64,000 bases of DNA from Chlamydomonas reinhardtii (Eukaryota; Chlorophyta; Chlorophyceae; Chlamydomonadales; Chlamydomonadaceae): NCBI RefSeq assembly GCF_000002595.2, contig NC_057015.1:6867668-6931667 (forward strand), in the 5' to 3' direction. A program made the translations under genes and the position numbers. Positions within the stretch are counted from its first letter, which is position 1; each line of letters begins with the position of its first letter. Positions 53,131-64,000 of the stretch are shown here, in pieces. The notes beneath the pieces were generated by a model. The model had not been told where the DNA came from. It searched no databases and worked only from the letters and a program-made list of their open reading frames with translations.

Positions 53131-56100
53131 GCCTTGACAGGCACGCAAAGCCACCCGCACCTGCACGCAGAGCTGCACGTAGTCTGGGAAGATGAGCGGC
53201 CTGAAGGACAGGCTGTGCGGGCAGATGGGCGTGAACAGGATGCCCGGCACCTGCGGGTGCACCATGCTGCCGCCCGCCGCCAGGTTGTAGGCGGTGCTGC
53301 CGGTGGGCGTGGCCACGATCAGGCCGTCACCCTGCGGGTGTGTGAAAGGAGCTTGTAAATAACAGCCCAAACTAAACCAAACCAAGCTAAAGATTATTGC
53401 ATTAGGAAGTGGAGGCGCAGCCAGGAACAGTAATATACCAGGCGCGTTGTGCGGCGTGAGGGGGTGCGGCGGGAGGTGAGGGAGGGCGTGGGGTTAGCCG
53501 TCTGGGGGTGAGATGGTTGGGGAAAGTGCGGGGAACGGGTGGCACGCAGGCACGCATGGGGAGCGAGAACGCGTGCGGCGATATACAAGGATAATATAAC
53601 CCCAGCCCCTCCGCGCTGCCCTCCGCCCCGGCCGTCATCGCACCTGCACGTGCGTGACCAGCGACCCGTCGCAGTAGCACTCCAGGTTGGTGAGGAAGGG
53701 CGAGATGCCGCGGTCGATCACCACCTCGTTCAACACCACCCACTCCCGCACGCAGCCGGCAGTAGCAGTAGCAGCAGCGCCGGCGGCTGTAGCACCACCG
53801 CCCGGTTCGCTGTCGCTGTCGCTGGCTGAGGCGAAGCCGCTCGGCGGCGGCAGCGACAGCTGCTTGCGGGAGGGCGAGGGCGCGGGGCAGGCGCCGGTGG
53901 CGCAGGTGCTGCTGCTGCCGGGCGGCGGCGCGGCGCGCACGATGTGTGCGTGCAGGCGGTGTCGCAGCATGATGGGGAAGCCGCCTGCGGGGAGACGCGG
54001 AGGGGCGGAGGAGGGGAGGGGCGGAGGGGCAGGCGTTCGGAGGGAGACAGCGGTCGGGATTTCCGTTGGCGACTTTGCGCGTTGCCCCCTACCGCATCCT
54101 ACTCTTCGCGCTTACCCACACTTCCGCTGCCTGCCAGCCCACACTCCCTCACCCCCATTGCCACCCACACCCTTTCCACCCTGCACCCCCAACCCCTCGC
54201 ACGCTACTTTAACTTGGTTTGGTTCAGTTTGGGCTGGTATTCACACCCCCCCCCGCACGTGCCCTCTCTCCCTCACCCTCCATGACGTGCTGCAGCACGG
54301 AAGCGACGTGGCCGGGGTCGAAGGGCGTGAGGAAGCCCAGGCTGCCCAGGTTGAAGGGCACCACGGGCGGCACCGACTGGTTGCCGAAGATGTGGCAGGT
54401 CCACAACACCGTGCCGTCGCCTGGGTGCGGGTGGGGAGGGAGGGAGGCATTGGAGGGAGGGAGGCGTGCAAGGACCGCAAGCATCGGTTGTTTGCAATGC
54501 CACCACGGAACACCCCAAAGTGAGAAACTGTGAGTACAGAGGGCTGGCGCCGGAAACCTACAATACCCATTTGTTAGCAGTGTCAGACCCACCACAACAG
54601 ACACCCTTGCCTCCCGCCCAACCCCCAACCCCCAACCACCCGGCCACCCCACACCCGCCCTGGGCCCTCACCTCCCAGCACCACCACAAAGTCCACCGCC
54701 GCCGCCACGTCACTCGGCACGCCCTGGCTGCGGCAGTCGTCGCCCTCTCCCACGGAAGGCCAGCTCAGCAGCAGCGGCACGCCTGTGCTACAGCCCGGCA
54801 TGAGGTCCTCCTCCTCCACCACCTCCTCCTCCTCCACGTCCATGGACGACACGCCCACGCCCGCCGCCCGCGCCGCCTCCGCCTCCGCCAGCGCCTGCGA
54901 CACCGTCCGCTCCCCACCAACAGCAGCGCCTTCGTCGCCGCCATCGGCTGCTGCCAGCCCGTCCGCACCCTCACCCAGGCCAACGCCGCCGCTGACGGCG
55001 CGGCTGAGCACGTCGCCCACGCTCCCCGTCCGGTTCGCCGGCTCCGCCACATCCATCCTCCTCCCTCCCGCCCCGCTGCCGCTGCCGCCGACCTCCAGCC
55101 CCCTGCTGCGGTAGGCGTTGCCGCCAGGCCGCTTGCACGCCAGCCCCAGCCCTGCCTTGAGCATGGACGGCTCCACATAGGTGGCCACGCCGCGCGCGTG
55201 AAGCCACGAAAGCACCGACAAAAAGGTGGGCCGCACCGCCGGCGCCGGCTTGGCAACCACCAGCGCCGCCGCCGGCTTGGCGACCCAGTACAACGCCACG
55301 AAGGCCGGCTCGCCGCTTGCCGCCTGGCAGGTGCGGCAGTTGGGGCCGCCAGGCGTGGGCGTGGGTGCAGAGGCAGGGGCGGGAGCGGTGCCGGTGGACG
55401 AAGGCGGAGAGGGCGGCTGCGCCGCCGCTGCCGCGTCGGCGGCGGCGCCTGCAGCGCCGCCGTCCGTCGAGGGTTTGGGCGGCGCAAAGGGCGAGGGCGC
55501 GCGGGCTGTGGCGCTGGCCACGGCTGGTGGAGGCGGCGGTGGCGGCGGCTGCGGCGGGTGCGGCGGCGGGCGCGGCGGACCCATTGCGGATATGGCGGCC
55601 TCCACGACGGCGTCATGCCGCGCACTGCCGTCCGCCACCGCTGCTGCTGCAGCCGCCGCCGCAGCCGCGGCCGCTGCTGCTGCTTCCTCTGACTGCGGCA
55701 TGACGCCATCCTCGCCGCTGCCTCCCAGTGGCGGGCTGGCGGTGCCGTTCGGCTCCTGCCCCTGCCCCTGCCCCTGCTCCTGCCCCTGCTCGTACGCCCC
55801 CGACCCGTTGTGCACTGTGGGCACCGGTCCCGACGACAGCGGCTGCCGCGCGCTCACGCTCACCGGCACACCAGGCAACCCGCCCTGCCCGCCGCCGCCA
55901 CTGCCGGCGGCTGCGCCGCCCGAGTCACCGCTGCCGCCCATCACACGCCGCCAGGAGCTGCTGCCTGGCCGGCCGCCCGACGACGGCGCGCCGCCGCCGC
56001 CGCCAAACGGCGAGAACGCGCCGCCGGCTGCTTGTGGCGGCGTGCCGCCAAACCCTCCCCCAGCTCCTGGCGACCCTGCCAGTGAGCCGCCGCCACCGCC

Positions 56101-57515
56101 GCCGCCGCCGCCGCCTCCAGTGAGCCCGCCATGTCCGGACACTGACCCGCCGGCCGCCGTCAGACTCGCCGCCAACGGGCCCAAGTGCGCCGGGCCTGTG
56201 CTGCCCACGCCCAGGGAGCCGCCGCCGCCGCCGCCGCCACCGCCGCCGCCGCCATGGCGGGGGGAGCCTGGCGGCGCCACGGACCCCGACAAGTTGCAGG
56301 TGGCGCGGTTGCAGCGGATGAGGTTGGAGCTGGCATGGATGGAGTTGAGGTCGTCTTGCAGCTTAGTCAGCTGCTTCGCTAGGCAGCCCGCGTGCCAGGA
56401 CAGCTCCTCCGTCTGCGGCGCGCCGCTGTGGCCCAGGTGCGGGTGGTGGCCATGGGAGTGGTGGTGGTGGTGGTTGTGGTGGTTGTGCAGGTAGGCCGGC
56501 ATCGTCTCTCGCCGGGACACGTGCGCCGCGCCCGGCGCGGTGCCGTAGGTGGCGCTGAACGCGGCGGGCAGCGGCGGCGCGGCGCCGCCGGGCGTGGGCA
56601 GCGGCGTGCCGGCGGCGGCCGACGCCGCGCCCATCGGCTGCGAGTTGAGCCGCGAGAGGGAGAGGCTGGAGGCGGAGGGCGACACGAAGGCGCTCTGTGT
56701 GCGAGCCATTGGCGGCTGCGGCAGCAGCGGCGCGCCGACGGGCGTGGGTGGCGGCGCGGAGGCAGCGTGGGCGGTGGTGGCGGCGGCTGCGGGGCCCTGG
56801 TGGTTACGTGCGCCACCGGCCGCCTCAGCTATGGGCCCTGGGGACGGTGCCGTCGGCGCGGGCTGTGAGTGCAGCACGTGTTGGTGCGAAGTACCTCCGG
56901 CCAGCCGCCGCCTTGACAGCCCCAGCAGCGGCAGCAGGCGGTCGCTCTCCTCGCCAGCCTCCTGCTCCTGCCGCCCCTCCTCCTGCTCCTGCTGGTCAGG
57001 CGCGCGCTGCAAGGCCGCATCGTCAGCCGACGTGGCCGTTGCAGTGCTGGCGTCCTCAGTCGGGCCGGCCGGTGCCGCCTCCAGTCGCTCCGTCGCTTCC
57101 GGCTTGCCGGTCGCTGCCCTGCCCTCCATCTCCGTTCTTGCCGTCGCTGCCGGTGCCGGCGGTATGACTTCAGCATCGCCTGGCTCAGCCTGTCCCACCG
57201 CCGACCGTGCCCTAGGCGAGGCCTCTTGCGCCCCTTGCGCAGGGTTCCATGGCGGTCCATCACCCGGGAGACCCAGCCCCGGCGGAGGGCCGTGCGGCGA
57301 CGGCGACGGCTGGTCCGGGAGCCACTCAAGTCCTCCAGCCCCCGCGGTGACCGAGATTGTGGGTGACGAGGCCGTGCCCAGTGCCACATGCGAGGTGCAG
57401 CCCAGCGAATGCGCCCGAAGCGACACCGGGTGCAGTGGCGGCGACGCGCCAGCCAGCGGCCCCGCCGCCGCCCCAGGGTCGTACGACATCGCCCCGCCGC
57501 CGCTGCCCCCAGAGC

Positions 57516-57553
<38 letters not shown>

Positions 57554-59394
57554 TGCTGTGCGTAGCGCTGCTGCTGCTGCTGTGACGGCAGCCGCAGCTC
57601 ACGTGTCCCCGACGCCTTGGCGCCGCCAGAGCCCTCCAGGTCGTTGGCCGAGGCGCTCTCACGGACCCCGTTGCCGCCGCCGCCACCACCGCCGAAGCTG
57701 CCGCCCCCAGGCTCCAGGGAGCCAGCGCCGTCGCTGGGCAGCAGGCCGCTGGCGGCGCACGCGGCGGCGCCGGCTGTCATGCCGCCCAGGCTGCTGCCGC
57801 CGCTGGCGGCCCCAGCGGCTCCGACGGCGGCGGCAGGGAACATGGCGCCGTAGGAGGTGAGCTGGCGCAGACTGGTGGAGGCGTCTGGGGCCGTGGTTGC
57901 AAATACAGGAGTGATTTGAATTCAGGCAATGCAGGCAGCAGGCGTACCGTGCCAGGCCAATGGTACGCACACTGAGGGATGGCATCCCCGCAAGCATGGA
58001 CTGTATGCACCTTCGCCCCCGCGCTTTAACCCACCACGACCCGAGCTGCGTATTCCACCCTGCCTTACCACTGCTCGTGCACGCACCACCACCACGACCA
58101 TCACCCGCCAACCGCCCGCCAACCACCACCAGCAGCCGCACTCACCGCTGCCGCCGTGCAGCACCAGTTTGAAGCCGGCGCGGCCGTGCCCGCGGCCGCT
58201 GGCTGTGCCGGCGCTGCTGGCGGCCCCGCCCGTGAGGCTGTTGAGGCTGCTGGTGCTGCTGCTGCCCAGCCGGGCCCCGGCGCCGTGGTGTAGGCCGCCC
58301 ATGCCGGCGCCGCCAGAGCCACCTGCCGCATTGCCACCAGCACCAGCACCGCCGCCAGCACCAGCACCGCCACCGCCAGCGTAGGACCCGGCTCCATTGG
58401 CGCCGGTGAGCACCGGGGCCGCCGCGCCGGCAGACGCGCCGGCGGCGCCGGCACCAGCGGCGCGACCGAGCATGGTACTGGAGGCTGAGGCGCTGATGCG
58501 GTGGTGGACGCCGGCGGCGTCGCGGCGGCCGATGCGCGGTGGGCTGCTTAGTGCGGCCGTGGTGGCGGCGGTGGAGAGCCTGGGCGAGGGCGGGGCCGGC
58601 AGCGGTCCCGCCAGTGCCGCAAACGCGGCCACGGCGCCGGCCGCAGCTGCCGCGACAGCGGCGGACGGCCCCGCTGGCGCCGCGGAAGCGGCACCGGGGC
58701 CGAAGCCGCTGGAGCCGCTGTCGCCGACAGCTCCGGTGGTGGACACGGAGCGCTGGGTGGGCAGGTCGTCATCGCCGGCCTCGCTGCGGGTTGCGCCGGC
58801 AGCGCCTGCTTGCGGGGCAAGGTGACAATGGAAGTGATGAGCTACAGTGCAACTGATGATGTGTGAGTTGGGATGCTAAGGAGGCCCCTGGCTCACCGGC
58901 GTTGTACACCGGCTCCGAGCGGCGGTGGTAGGACGGCGCCCCTGCGCTGGCCGCTGCTGCTGGCGGCGGGAACGCCAGTGACAGCGCCAGCGACAGCACA
59001 GCGCCAAAATGGTACGCCCGCCGTTCGTCCCCAGAGTGCTGGCTGTGGTTGGAGGAAGGGGCCCATCGAGGGTGAAAGGTAGGGTGGGTCAGGCGACGGG
59101 TTGTAGTCAGGGTGCCGGGGGCGCAGGGGTAGGGTGAACGCTTGCTATGACGCACCTGGTTCGCCCGCTGAGCAGCATCGCTGGCGCCCTCGCTGCCTGT
59201 TTGGAGATGGACGCGAGCACGCGCCGCAGCCGGACGTTCCGCCGCTGCTCCTCTTGCGCTCTGTATCGGGTTGTGCCCGCGCGCAAAACGTCATCGCAGG
59301 AGCACCTTACATCGCAAAGGCCACTGCTGTTTACCGAGTCAGTACCGTCATATGCATTCAGATAAGGACCTACCGTGAACGCCATGCGTCGCAC
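52304..59394 (-). CDS. NAD kinase (plant NADK2-like) with very long low-complexity N-terminus
   Basis: Nine exons (59156-59394, 58897-59042, 58146-58808, 54672-57884, 54277-54420, 53644-53984, 53161-53331, 52725-52781, 52304-52456) give 1708 residues. The enzyme phosphorylates NAD to NADP. The catalytic core shows GGDGT (about 1419-1423, split by an intron), [75 protein letters not shown] and [13 protein letters not shown]. The order and the C-terminal Trp-Phe motif agree with chloroplast NADK2 of plants as I remember it. An insertion of about 65 Ser/Pro/Ala-rich residues interrupts the core between [10 protein letters not shown] and REWVVLNE. About 1,100 residues before the core are Gly/Ala/Pro/Gln-rich with a poly-Gln run. 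The first two exons are supported only by splice-site and phase agreement, so the true start is less certain than the core. Confidence 0.88.
53103..53130 (+). repeat. (CA)n microsatellite in a NAD kinase intron
   Basis: About 14 CA units in the intron 52782-53160. Confidence 0.95.
53353..53392 (+). repeat. Dispersed intronic element, copy 2
   Basis: TTGTAAATAACAGCCC followed by AAACTAAACCAAACCAAGC, in the NAD kinase intron 53332-53643, antisense to the gene. It is the same element as 30485-30518 and the inverse of 54207-54244. Confidence 0.9.
54207..54244 (-). repeat. Dispersed intronic element, copy 3 (inverted)
   Basis: On the minus strand it reads GTGAATACCAGCCC then AAACTGAACCAAACCAAG then TTAAAG, in the NAD kinase intron 53985-54276. 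Together with copy 2 it forms an inverted pair flanking the exon 53644-53984. Confidence 0.9.
57518..57583 (-). repeat. CAG/CTG repeat coding poly-Gln
   Basis: CTG units on the plus strand; in the NAD kinase frame they encode two Gln runs separated by a short RYA-containing break. Confidence 0.9.
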
Positions 59395-60034
59395 TGAATC
59401 CTCAAAGACTCCGCTTCGGCTGACGATTTACGAGCATCCGCCTGGGCAGTGCTCACCACGTCCAACAATTCTGCACATGCAAATATTCATAATTTTTGGC
59501 GAAAGTCAATTTCCAGATGGTGGCCCTTGTGGTGGCCCTTCTATCACCTTGAAGGGTTGCCCTGGCCTTCTCCTCTAGCAGCTGCGCCATTTTCAATGGC
59601 TTTGCAGTGCTATTGTGTAAGATTCATTGCTGCTGTCATAGTTGGCTATTGGTGACTAGTCTGTGGACTGTACAAGTGGCCTGGGGACCAAGGTTGACAG
59701 GGAACTCCACACGCCCCATCGTGCGGGGGCCATCAGCTTTCATCCAGTCGACCCCCTGCCTCCAACCCCGCCTCCCCTTCTCATCAAACACTTACTGTAG
59801 CGGTGGAGAGAGCCGCGCGGTGTCTTAAAGCGTCTTGCACATTCCAACCTTTGGGTCCACCACAGTGCGGAACGACGAGTGGTCGCTGATTTGAAGATTG
59901 ACCACTCCGCACTTAAACAATTCATTGCAAGAAGTAACTGCGATATCAAGCGGGGCAGAAGTATCCTTGCAGAACCCAAATTTCACACACTGCGGTCAAG
60001 CCTGGTCCTTCGCGCTGTAATTCATTGCTGAAGT
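59395..60034. promoter_or_regulatory. Divergent promoter region, NAD kinase / formyltransferase
   Basis: 640 bp between the two divergent start codons. AT-rich patches occur around 59480-59510. No specific elements assigned and no coding region seen. Confidence 0.5.
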
Positions 60035-62899
60035 ATGCTCGTTGGGAAGCAATGGCGCCCGTTTACTGCGGCCAGGGCGCCGACGGGTCGGCACGCCGGC
60101 CACGGTGCTTGCTCCCGGCGTCTGGTGGTCACAGCACAGGCCTCCGCCAATGGCGACCGGAAGCAGCGCGTGGTATTCCTGGGCACCCCTGATGTAAGCG
60201 CGATTTGTGTCGAGCTCTCAGCGGGCATGCAGTCTTGGTGGACAGGACGTGATGCACGTTGCACGGAGCCGCCCCGCCGTTCGGACACAAATATGTGACA
60301 TACAGTAGATCGAGCCTGTGCCTGTACCGCCTTGACCCCTCCTGCCGTCCTCATCCTGCCCACCCGTGGATCCCAGGTTGCTGCGGGTGTGCTGCAGCAG
60401 CTGCTGACCGCATCACAGCAGCCCGGGGCACAGTTCGAGGTGCGTGTGTCGCCGCTGGCGACGGCGCGCCACAGCCCTGCACCTCACCAGCATGCCCGTT
60501 CCCAATTTGCCGTGCTGTATCCTGCACCCTCCTCTCCCGCCCCCCCTCCCACACACACACACATACACACATACACACACACGTCCTGCAGGTGGCCATG
60601 GTGGTCTCTCAGCCGGGCAAGCCGCGCGGCCGAGGCAACCGCGCCGTGGCCCAGCCCTCGCCCGTGGAGGCCCTGGCGCGGGACAGCGGCCTGCTGGCGC
60701 CCGAGGCCATACTGTGCCCGGCGCGGGCCAAGGAGGTGCGAAAGAGGCCGCTAAGGGCTAGGGAGAATCAAGGCCAGTATCAGAATGGCTGACACGCGGT
60801 GACGGTTTGTTGCGGTCACATGGAGTTAGAAGAGCCCCGAGCCACGCACGCTTTTCTCCGTCTCCAAGCCCTTATAGTTTATGCGACCATCATCTTGTGC
60901 CGTCATCACGTGTCAGGAGTCCTTCCTGGCGGCGCTGTCGGAGCTGCAGCCCGACCTGGCGGTGACGGCGGCGTACGGCAACATGCTGCCGCAGCGCTTC
61001 CTGGACACGCCCCGCCTCGGCACCCTCAACGTGCACCCCAGCCTGCTGCCGCGCTACCGGGGCGCCGCGCCCGTACAGCGCGCGCTGGAGGTAGGAGCGC
61101 GTGTGTGTGTGGGAACGGGGGAGGACACGGCGTGTATGCCTGCGCTCTTGTGTGGGCGTTTAGGGGGCGCAGGGGCGGTCTTCCGATGGGGGTGCGTAAC
61201 CAGGGCGGCGGCGCAGGGTGCAGGGTGCTCGAACGTCAGGTTGCCGGCATAGCGAGGAGGTCAGTCCAGGTGTAAAGCAGAGGCAAGGCGTAAGGCACCC
61301 ATGTCTATCCCGCCGTCGGGATGCCGCCCCTGTTTGTCTGTGCTCTGCAGGACGGTGTCAGGGAGACGGGCGTCAGTGTGGCCTACACGGTGCTGGCCTG
61401 TGACGCCGGGCCCGTGCTGGCGCAGCAAAGGGTGAGCTGGGGCACGGCTGGGTGCAGGGCAGGGCGGCATACGTGTCGTTGCCGCCACGCAGGCAGGCTT
61501 TGGCATTGGATATCCGCGCCACTGCACGAAGTCAAACTGTATAAGCGCCGCAGCACCGCATGACACGTGCCTGGCTACCTCCTCGCGCAGCAGCCCAGGC
61601 CTCCTTCATGCCTGCGCGCCGGCGCTCACGGGACACCTCTGTGCCGTGCTTTGACACTGGCCTTATAACTCCCGCGCTGCTACTGCTTCTACTACTGCGG
61701 CCACTGCTGCTGCTACTGCTTCCACTACTACGGCCACTGCTGCTGCTACTGCTACCGCTGCTGCTGCCGCAGGTGGCGGTGGACCCCGACATCCAGGCGC
61801 CCGAGCTGCTGACTCAGCTGTTCGGACTGGGCACGCAGCTGCTGCTGGACCGGCTGCCGGACGTGTGGGCGGGCCGGGGGCAGCAGCTGGCGGTGCCGCA
61901 GGTGGGGCAGCACGGGAGCTGTGAGGCGGCTGCTGTGGCGGCTTTGGCGGGGAGTTGCGTTGTTGGCGGAAGCGGTATGGGCAAACCGTTTGCTGCCTGC
62001 CCGCATGCCGTTCGTGACCCGCTCGTACTGTTGCTCTGCCCCCGGATTTCCTCCCACCCACCCCCGTAACTGCGCACGCATTCCCACGCCACGCCACGTG
62101 TCCTGACAGGATGAGAGCCAGGTGCTGCACGCCGCCAAGGTGCGACCCGTGTCTCAGCCCAGCCACCAGTGCGGCACGTGAACGTACAGGCGCCCGCAGG
62201 CCAGCCACACCTTGCGCCTGGCCTGCCTGTGTCACAGCGACATGTGCCAACGCTGCACCTGACCCATGCCCACGTGCCACGTGTGTGCGCAGTTGGGCCG
62301 GGAGGAGTCGATGCTGGACTTTGCTCGCGACAGTGCCGAGGTCACGCACAACCGGGTGCGGGGCTTCGCTGGCTGGCCCGGCACCAGCGCGCGCTTCGAG
62401 GTCACGGATGAGGCGTCAGGTGCGTGCGTGTGTGTGTGCTTAGGTTAGCAGTACGGGGCATTAAACTTGCTGGAGGAGTGATGCCCGGCTGGGATTGCCG
62501 TATATGCATGCAGCAGGCATCGAGTAAGCGTCGGCTGCTGCATCGCCTGAGGTGCTTGATGACCTGACCCAAACTCATGCGCCGCACATGGTGTCGTACG
62601 CAACAGGTGCATCAGAGGTGATTGAGGTCAAGATCCTGCGCACGCGGCTGCCCAGTCAGTCCCGCGGCGGCGCCGACAGCAGCGCCCCGGGGGCGGCGGG
62701 TGCCGCCATCGTGTTTGAGGGTGACGCCATGCTGGTGCCGTGTGCGTGCGGGGGGGTCCTGGAGGTGCTGCAGGTGCAGCCTCCCACTAAGAAGGCCATG
62801 GCAGCCAAGGACTGGAAGAACGGCCTGCGTGGCAAGCGGCTGGCGCTGCCGGCCGAGCAGTCGCAGGTGCAGACGCAGCAGGCTGTGGCGGCGGCTTAG
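60035..62899 (+). CDS. FMT: Methionyl-tRNA formyltransferase, organellar
   Basis: Nine exons (60035-60193, 60377-60439, 60592-60735, 60917-61090, 61351-61431, 61773-61901, 62110-62139, 62293-62419, 62607-62899) give 399 residues. The enzyme transfers formyl from 10-formyl-THF to Met-tRNA(fMet) for organelle translation initiation. Residues 1-42 are Arg/Ala-rich and look like a targeting peptide. The catalytic domain starts at RVVFLGTPD. It shows [13 protein letters not shown], the signature [20 protein letters not shown] (Asn160, His162) and the third catalytic residue Asp198 in [12 protein letters not shown]. The C-terminal domain contains [16 protein letters not shown] and a late [20 protein letters not shown]. 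Length exceeds bacterial FMT (about 315) because of the targeting peptide and C-terminal extension. TGTAA at 63210-63214 could end the transcript. Confidence 0.93.
60551..60582 (+). repeat. (CA)n microsatellite just upstream of a splice acceptor
   Basis: About 16 CA-type dinucleotides with two CATA interruptions, ending some 10 bp before the acceptor of the formyltransferase exon at 60592. Confidence 0.9.
61678..61770 (+). repeat. 33-bp intronic tandem repeat next to a splice acceptor
   Basis: About three units of GCTACTGCTTC... with CTACTAC and GCGGCCACTGCTGCT, directly abutting the acceptor at 61771-61772 in the formyltransferase gene. The tract is poor in purines on the sense strand. Confidence 0.8.
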
Positions 62900-63321
62900 T
62901 GCTTCGGCTACTGGAGTACTGGATGGGTAGCCGTTGCAGTAAGGAGGAGGTGGAGTGGGGAGTGGTTTGGTGGCGGATTTGGTGGATCGGGCTGGATGCA
63001 GTGGAGGGATGCGGACTGCCATGGGGGCCGCAGGTTAGCAGTGCGCAAATTTTGATATCAATGCGCGGCTTCGGTGGGGTATGACCGCACGTGCGGAGAA
63101 TGCGGGAGAGGCGATGGGAGCCTGGAAGGTTTAGAAGGTTGCCGCGCGACATGGAAGATGGGACGGAACAACCGTTGATTTTGGGACAAACTCGGGCTCG
63201 TGAAGTAAGTGTAATTAGTCAAAGTTACGTTCTTTAGCTTACTGCGATCGCTTATGATAAAGACCTTCGCACTTTGCGGTCGAAATCTTCTGTTCGTGAT
63301 GCGTGCTGGAAAGCAGCATAT
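62900..63321. other. Formyltransferase 3' UTR and upstream region of the next gene
   Basis: 422 bp with TGTAA at 63210-63214 (probable poly(A) signal) and an AT-rich stretch at 63220-63320. Nothing else recognised. Confidence 0.6.
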
Positions 63322-64000
63322 ATGAACGTTAGTCGTCCCCTTAACATGCTACCATCTGGCTGGACACCGCACGGCACAAAAACTCGTGGGGCGGGGCGGC
63401 TTCGGGCCGCGGCCCCGGTCACAGCAGGCTCTTCAGCAACGCAAGCAGCGCGCTGTTGTGCGCGCGACTTGCGGAGGCCATGCGGATCTGGCGCGCCAGG
63501 TGTTGTTCGCAGCTATAATCCCGGCGCCAGCGCTAGTGCAACTGGGGACCCCACGGCGACGACCTGGACACGTTCCCGCAGCAGGAGCCGCATCGCGACC
63601 AAGTGTAGTGCAGTGGGCGCGGGCACCCCTACCGGAGACACGGGTGGCGGGGCAGCCGCCGCCATGAGCGCTGCGACCGCGAAACAGCACGCCAGCTTTG
63701 CGCCAGCCGTCGCAGCGCTCGTGCGCAAGGAGCAGCAGCGCGCGGCTCTCGTAGCCCCCAGCTACCAGTACAGCGTCCCCCAGTACCCCCAGTGGCGTGT
63801 GGACGAAGCCAAAGAGTGCTACGCCCACATCCGGATGTGCCGGCTGTGGCTGCAGCAGCAGCAGCCCCTGATTGCTGAGGGTGATGGAAATGCGGAAGGC
63901 GGAGCAGCCATATCACCGAAAGGCTCGAAGCCGACCGCAGGGCGCGGGACAGCCGTACCATGCTGGCGTTGCCATGGCACACCCTGCCTAAGATCCCGTT
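63322..64000 (+). CDS. 5' part of an unrecognised gene, cut by the window edge
   Basis: An open frame runs from ATG at 63322 to the end of the window without a stop (about 226 residues). An in-frame stop lies upstream (TAG near 63236), so 63322 is the first Met; others are at 63346 and 63665. Residues 1-100 are rich in Arg, Ser, Ala and Thr and poor in acids, like a chloroplast or mitochondrial targeting peptide. After that comes more ordered sequence (SYQYSVPQYPQWRVDEAKEC, YAHIRMCRLWLQQQQ). The frame could also end at an intron donor inside the window. I do not recognise the family. Confidence 0.55.
   Translation, partial: MNVSRPLNMLPSGWTPHGTKTRGAGRLRAAAPVTAGSSATQAARCCARDLRRPCGSGAPGVVRSYNPGASASATGDPTATTWTRSRSRSRIATKCSAVGAGTPTGDTGGGAAAAMSAATAKQHASFAPAVAALVRKEQQRAALVAPSYQYSVPQYPQWRVDEAKECYAHIRMCRLWLQQQQPLIAEGDGNAEGGAAISPKGSKPTAGRGTAVPCWRCHGTPCLRSR

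Noticed and set aside
54466-57565. Plus-strand frames of 340-420 codons opposite the NAD kinase N-terminus
   Set aside because: Mirror frames of Gly/Ala/Pro/Gln-rich sequence on the other strand; the minus strand has the conserved kinase motifs and consistent splice sites.

Overview
The window is nuclear DNA of a volvocalean green alga, almost certainly Chlamydomonas reinhardtii or a very close relative. The evidence is high GC, many short GT-AG introns, Ala/Gly/Pro/Gln-rich low-complexity protein segments, TGTAA-type polyadenylation signals, and a five-exon gene whose 126-residue product matches photosystem I subunit PsaG of C. reinhardtii as I remember it. No organelle DNA, rRNA, tRNA, CRISPR or prokaryotic operon is visible. 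All exon boundaries below were read by hand from splice sites and from phase continuity; every multi-exon model closes in frame.

Layout, left to right. (1) 1-10451: two tandem, same-strand paralogues of secretory EGF-like + exostosin (GT47) glycosyltransferases. The first is incomplete at its 5' end and is interrupted by a 100-N assembly gap whose two flanks are the same 1131 bp, so the apparent duplication is most likely an assembly artefact. (2) 10989-14683: a divergent pair sharing about 270 bp of promoter, a thylakoid-lumen cyclophilin (CYN28-like, minus) and PSAG (plus). (3) 16023-19137: a plastid FAD-dependent amine-oxidase/desaturase-like enzyme (minus). (4) 19138-21641: a gene-poor spacer with a decayed, unrecognised reading frame. 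(5) 21642-24558: an M20 amidohydrolase of the IAA-amino-acid hydrolase type with a signal peptide. (6) 25903-32470: an mTERF-repeat protein (minus) and a DnaJ co-chaperone (plus), divergent across 226 bp. (7) 32471-36343: a 3.9 kb repeat-bearing spacer without a recognisable gene. (8) 36344-44140: a CDKL-type protein kinase with a tail of about 1,630 residues. (9) 44141-45582: a spacer holding a dense cluster of short inverted repeats. (10) 45583-51121: a TPR + CS/NudC-like co-chaperone whose CS domain is split by low-complexity insertions. (11) 52304-59394: a plant-type NAD kinase with a very long low-complexity N-terminus. (12) 60035-62899: methionyl-tRNA formyltransferase. (13) 63322-end: the 5' part of an unrecognised gene.

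The genes do not form a pathway or operon, as is usual for this genome. Several products are predicted to act in organelles: PsaG, the lumenal cyclophilin, the FAD enzyme, and probably the mTERF protein, NAD kinase and formyltransferase. The least explained items are a roughly 35-nt element present three times in introns, twice as an inverted pair around one NAD kinase exon; the hairpin cluster at 44996-45325; and a conserved four-cysteine C-terminal module in the two glycosyltransferases.
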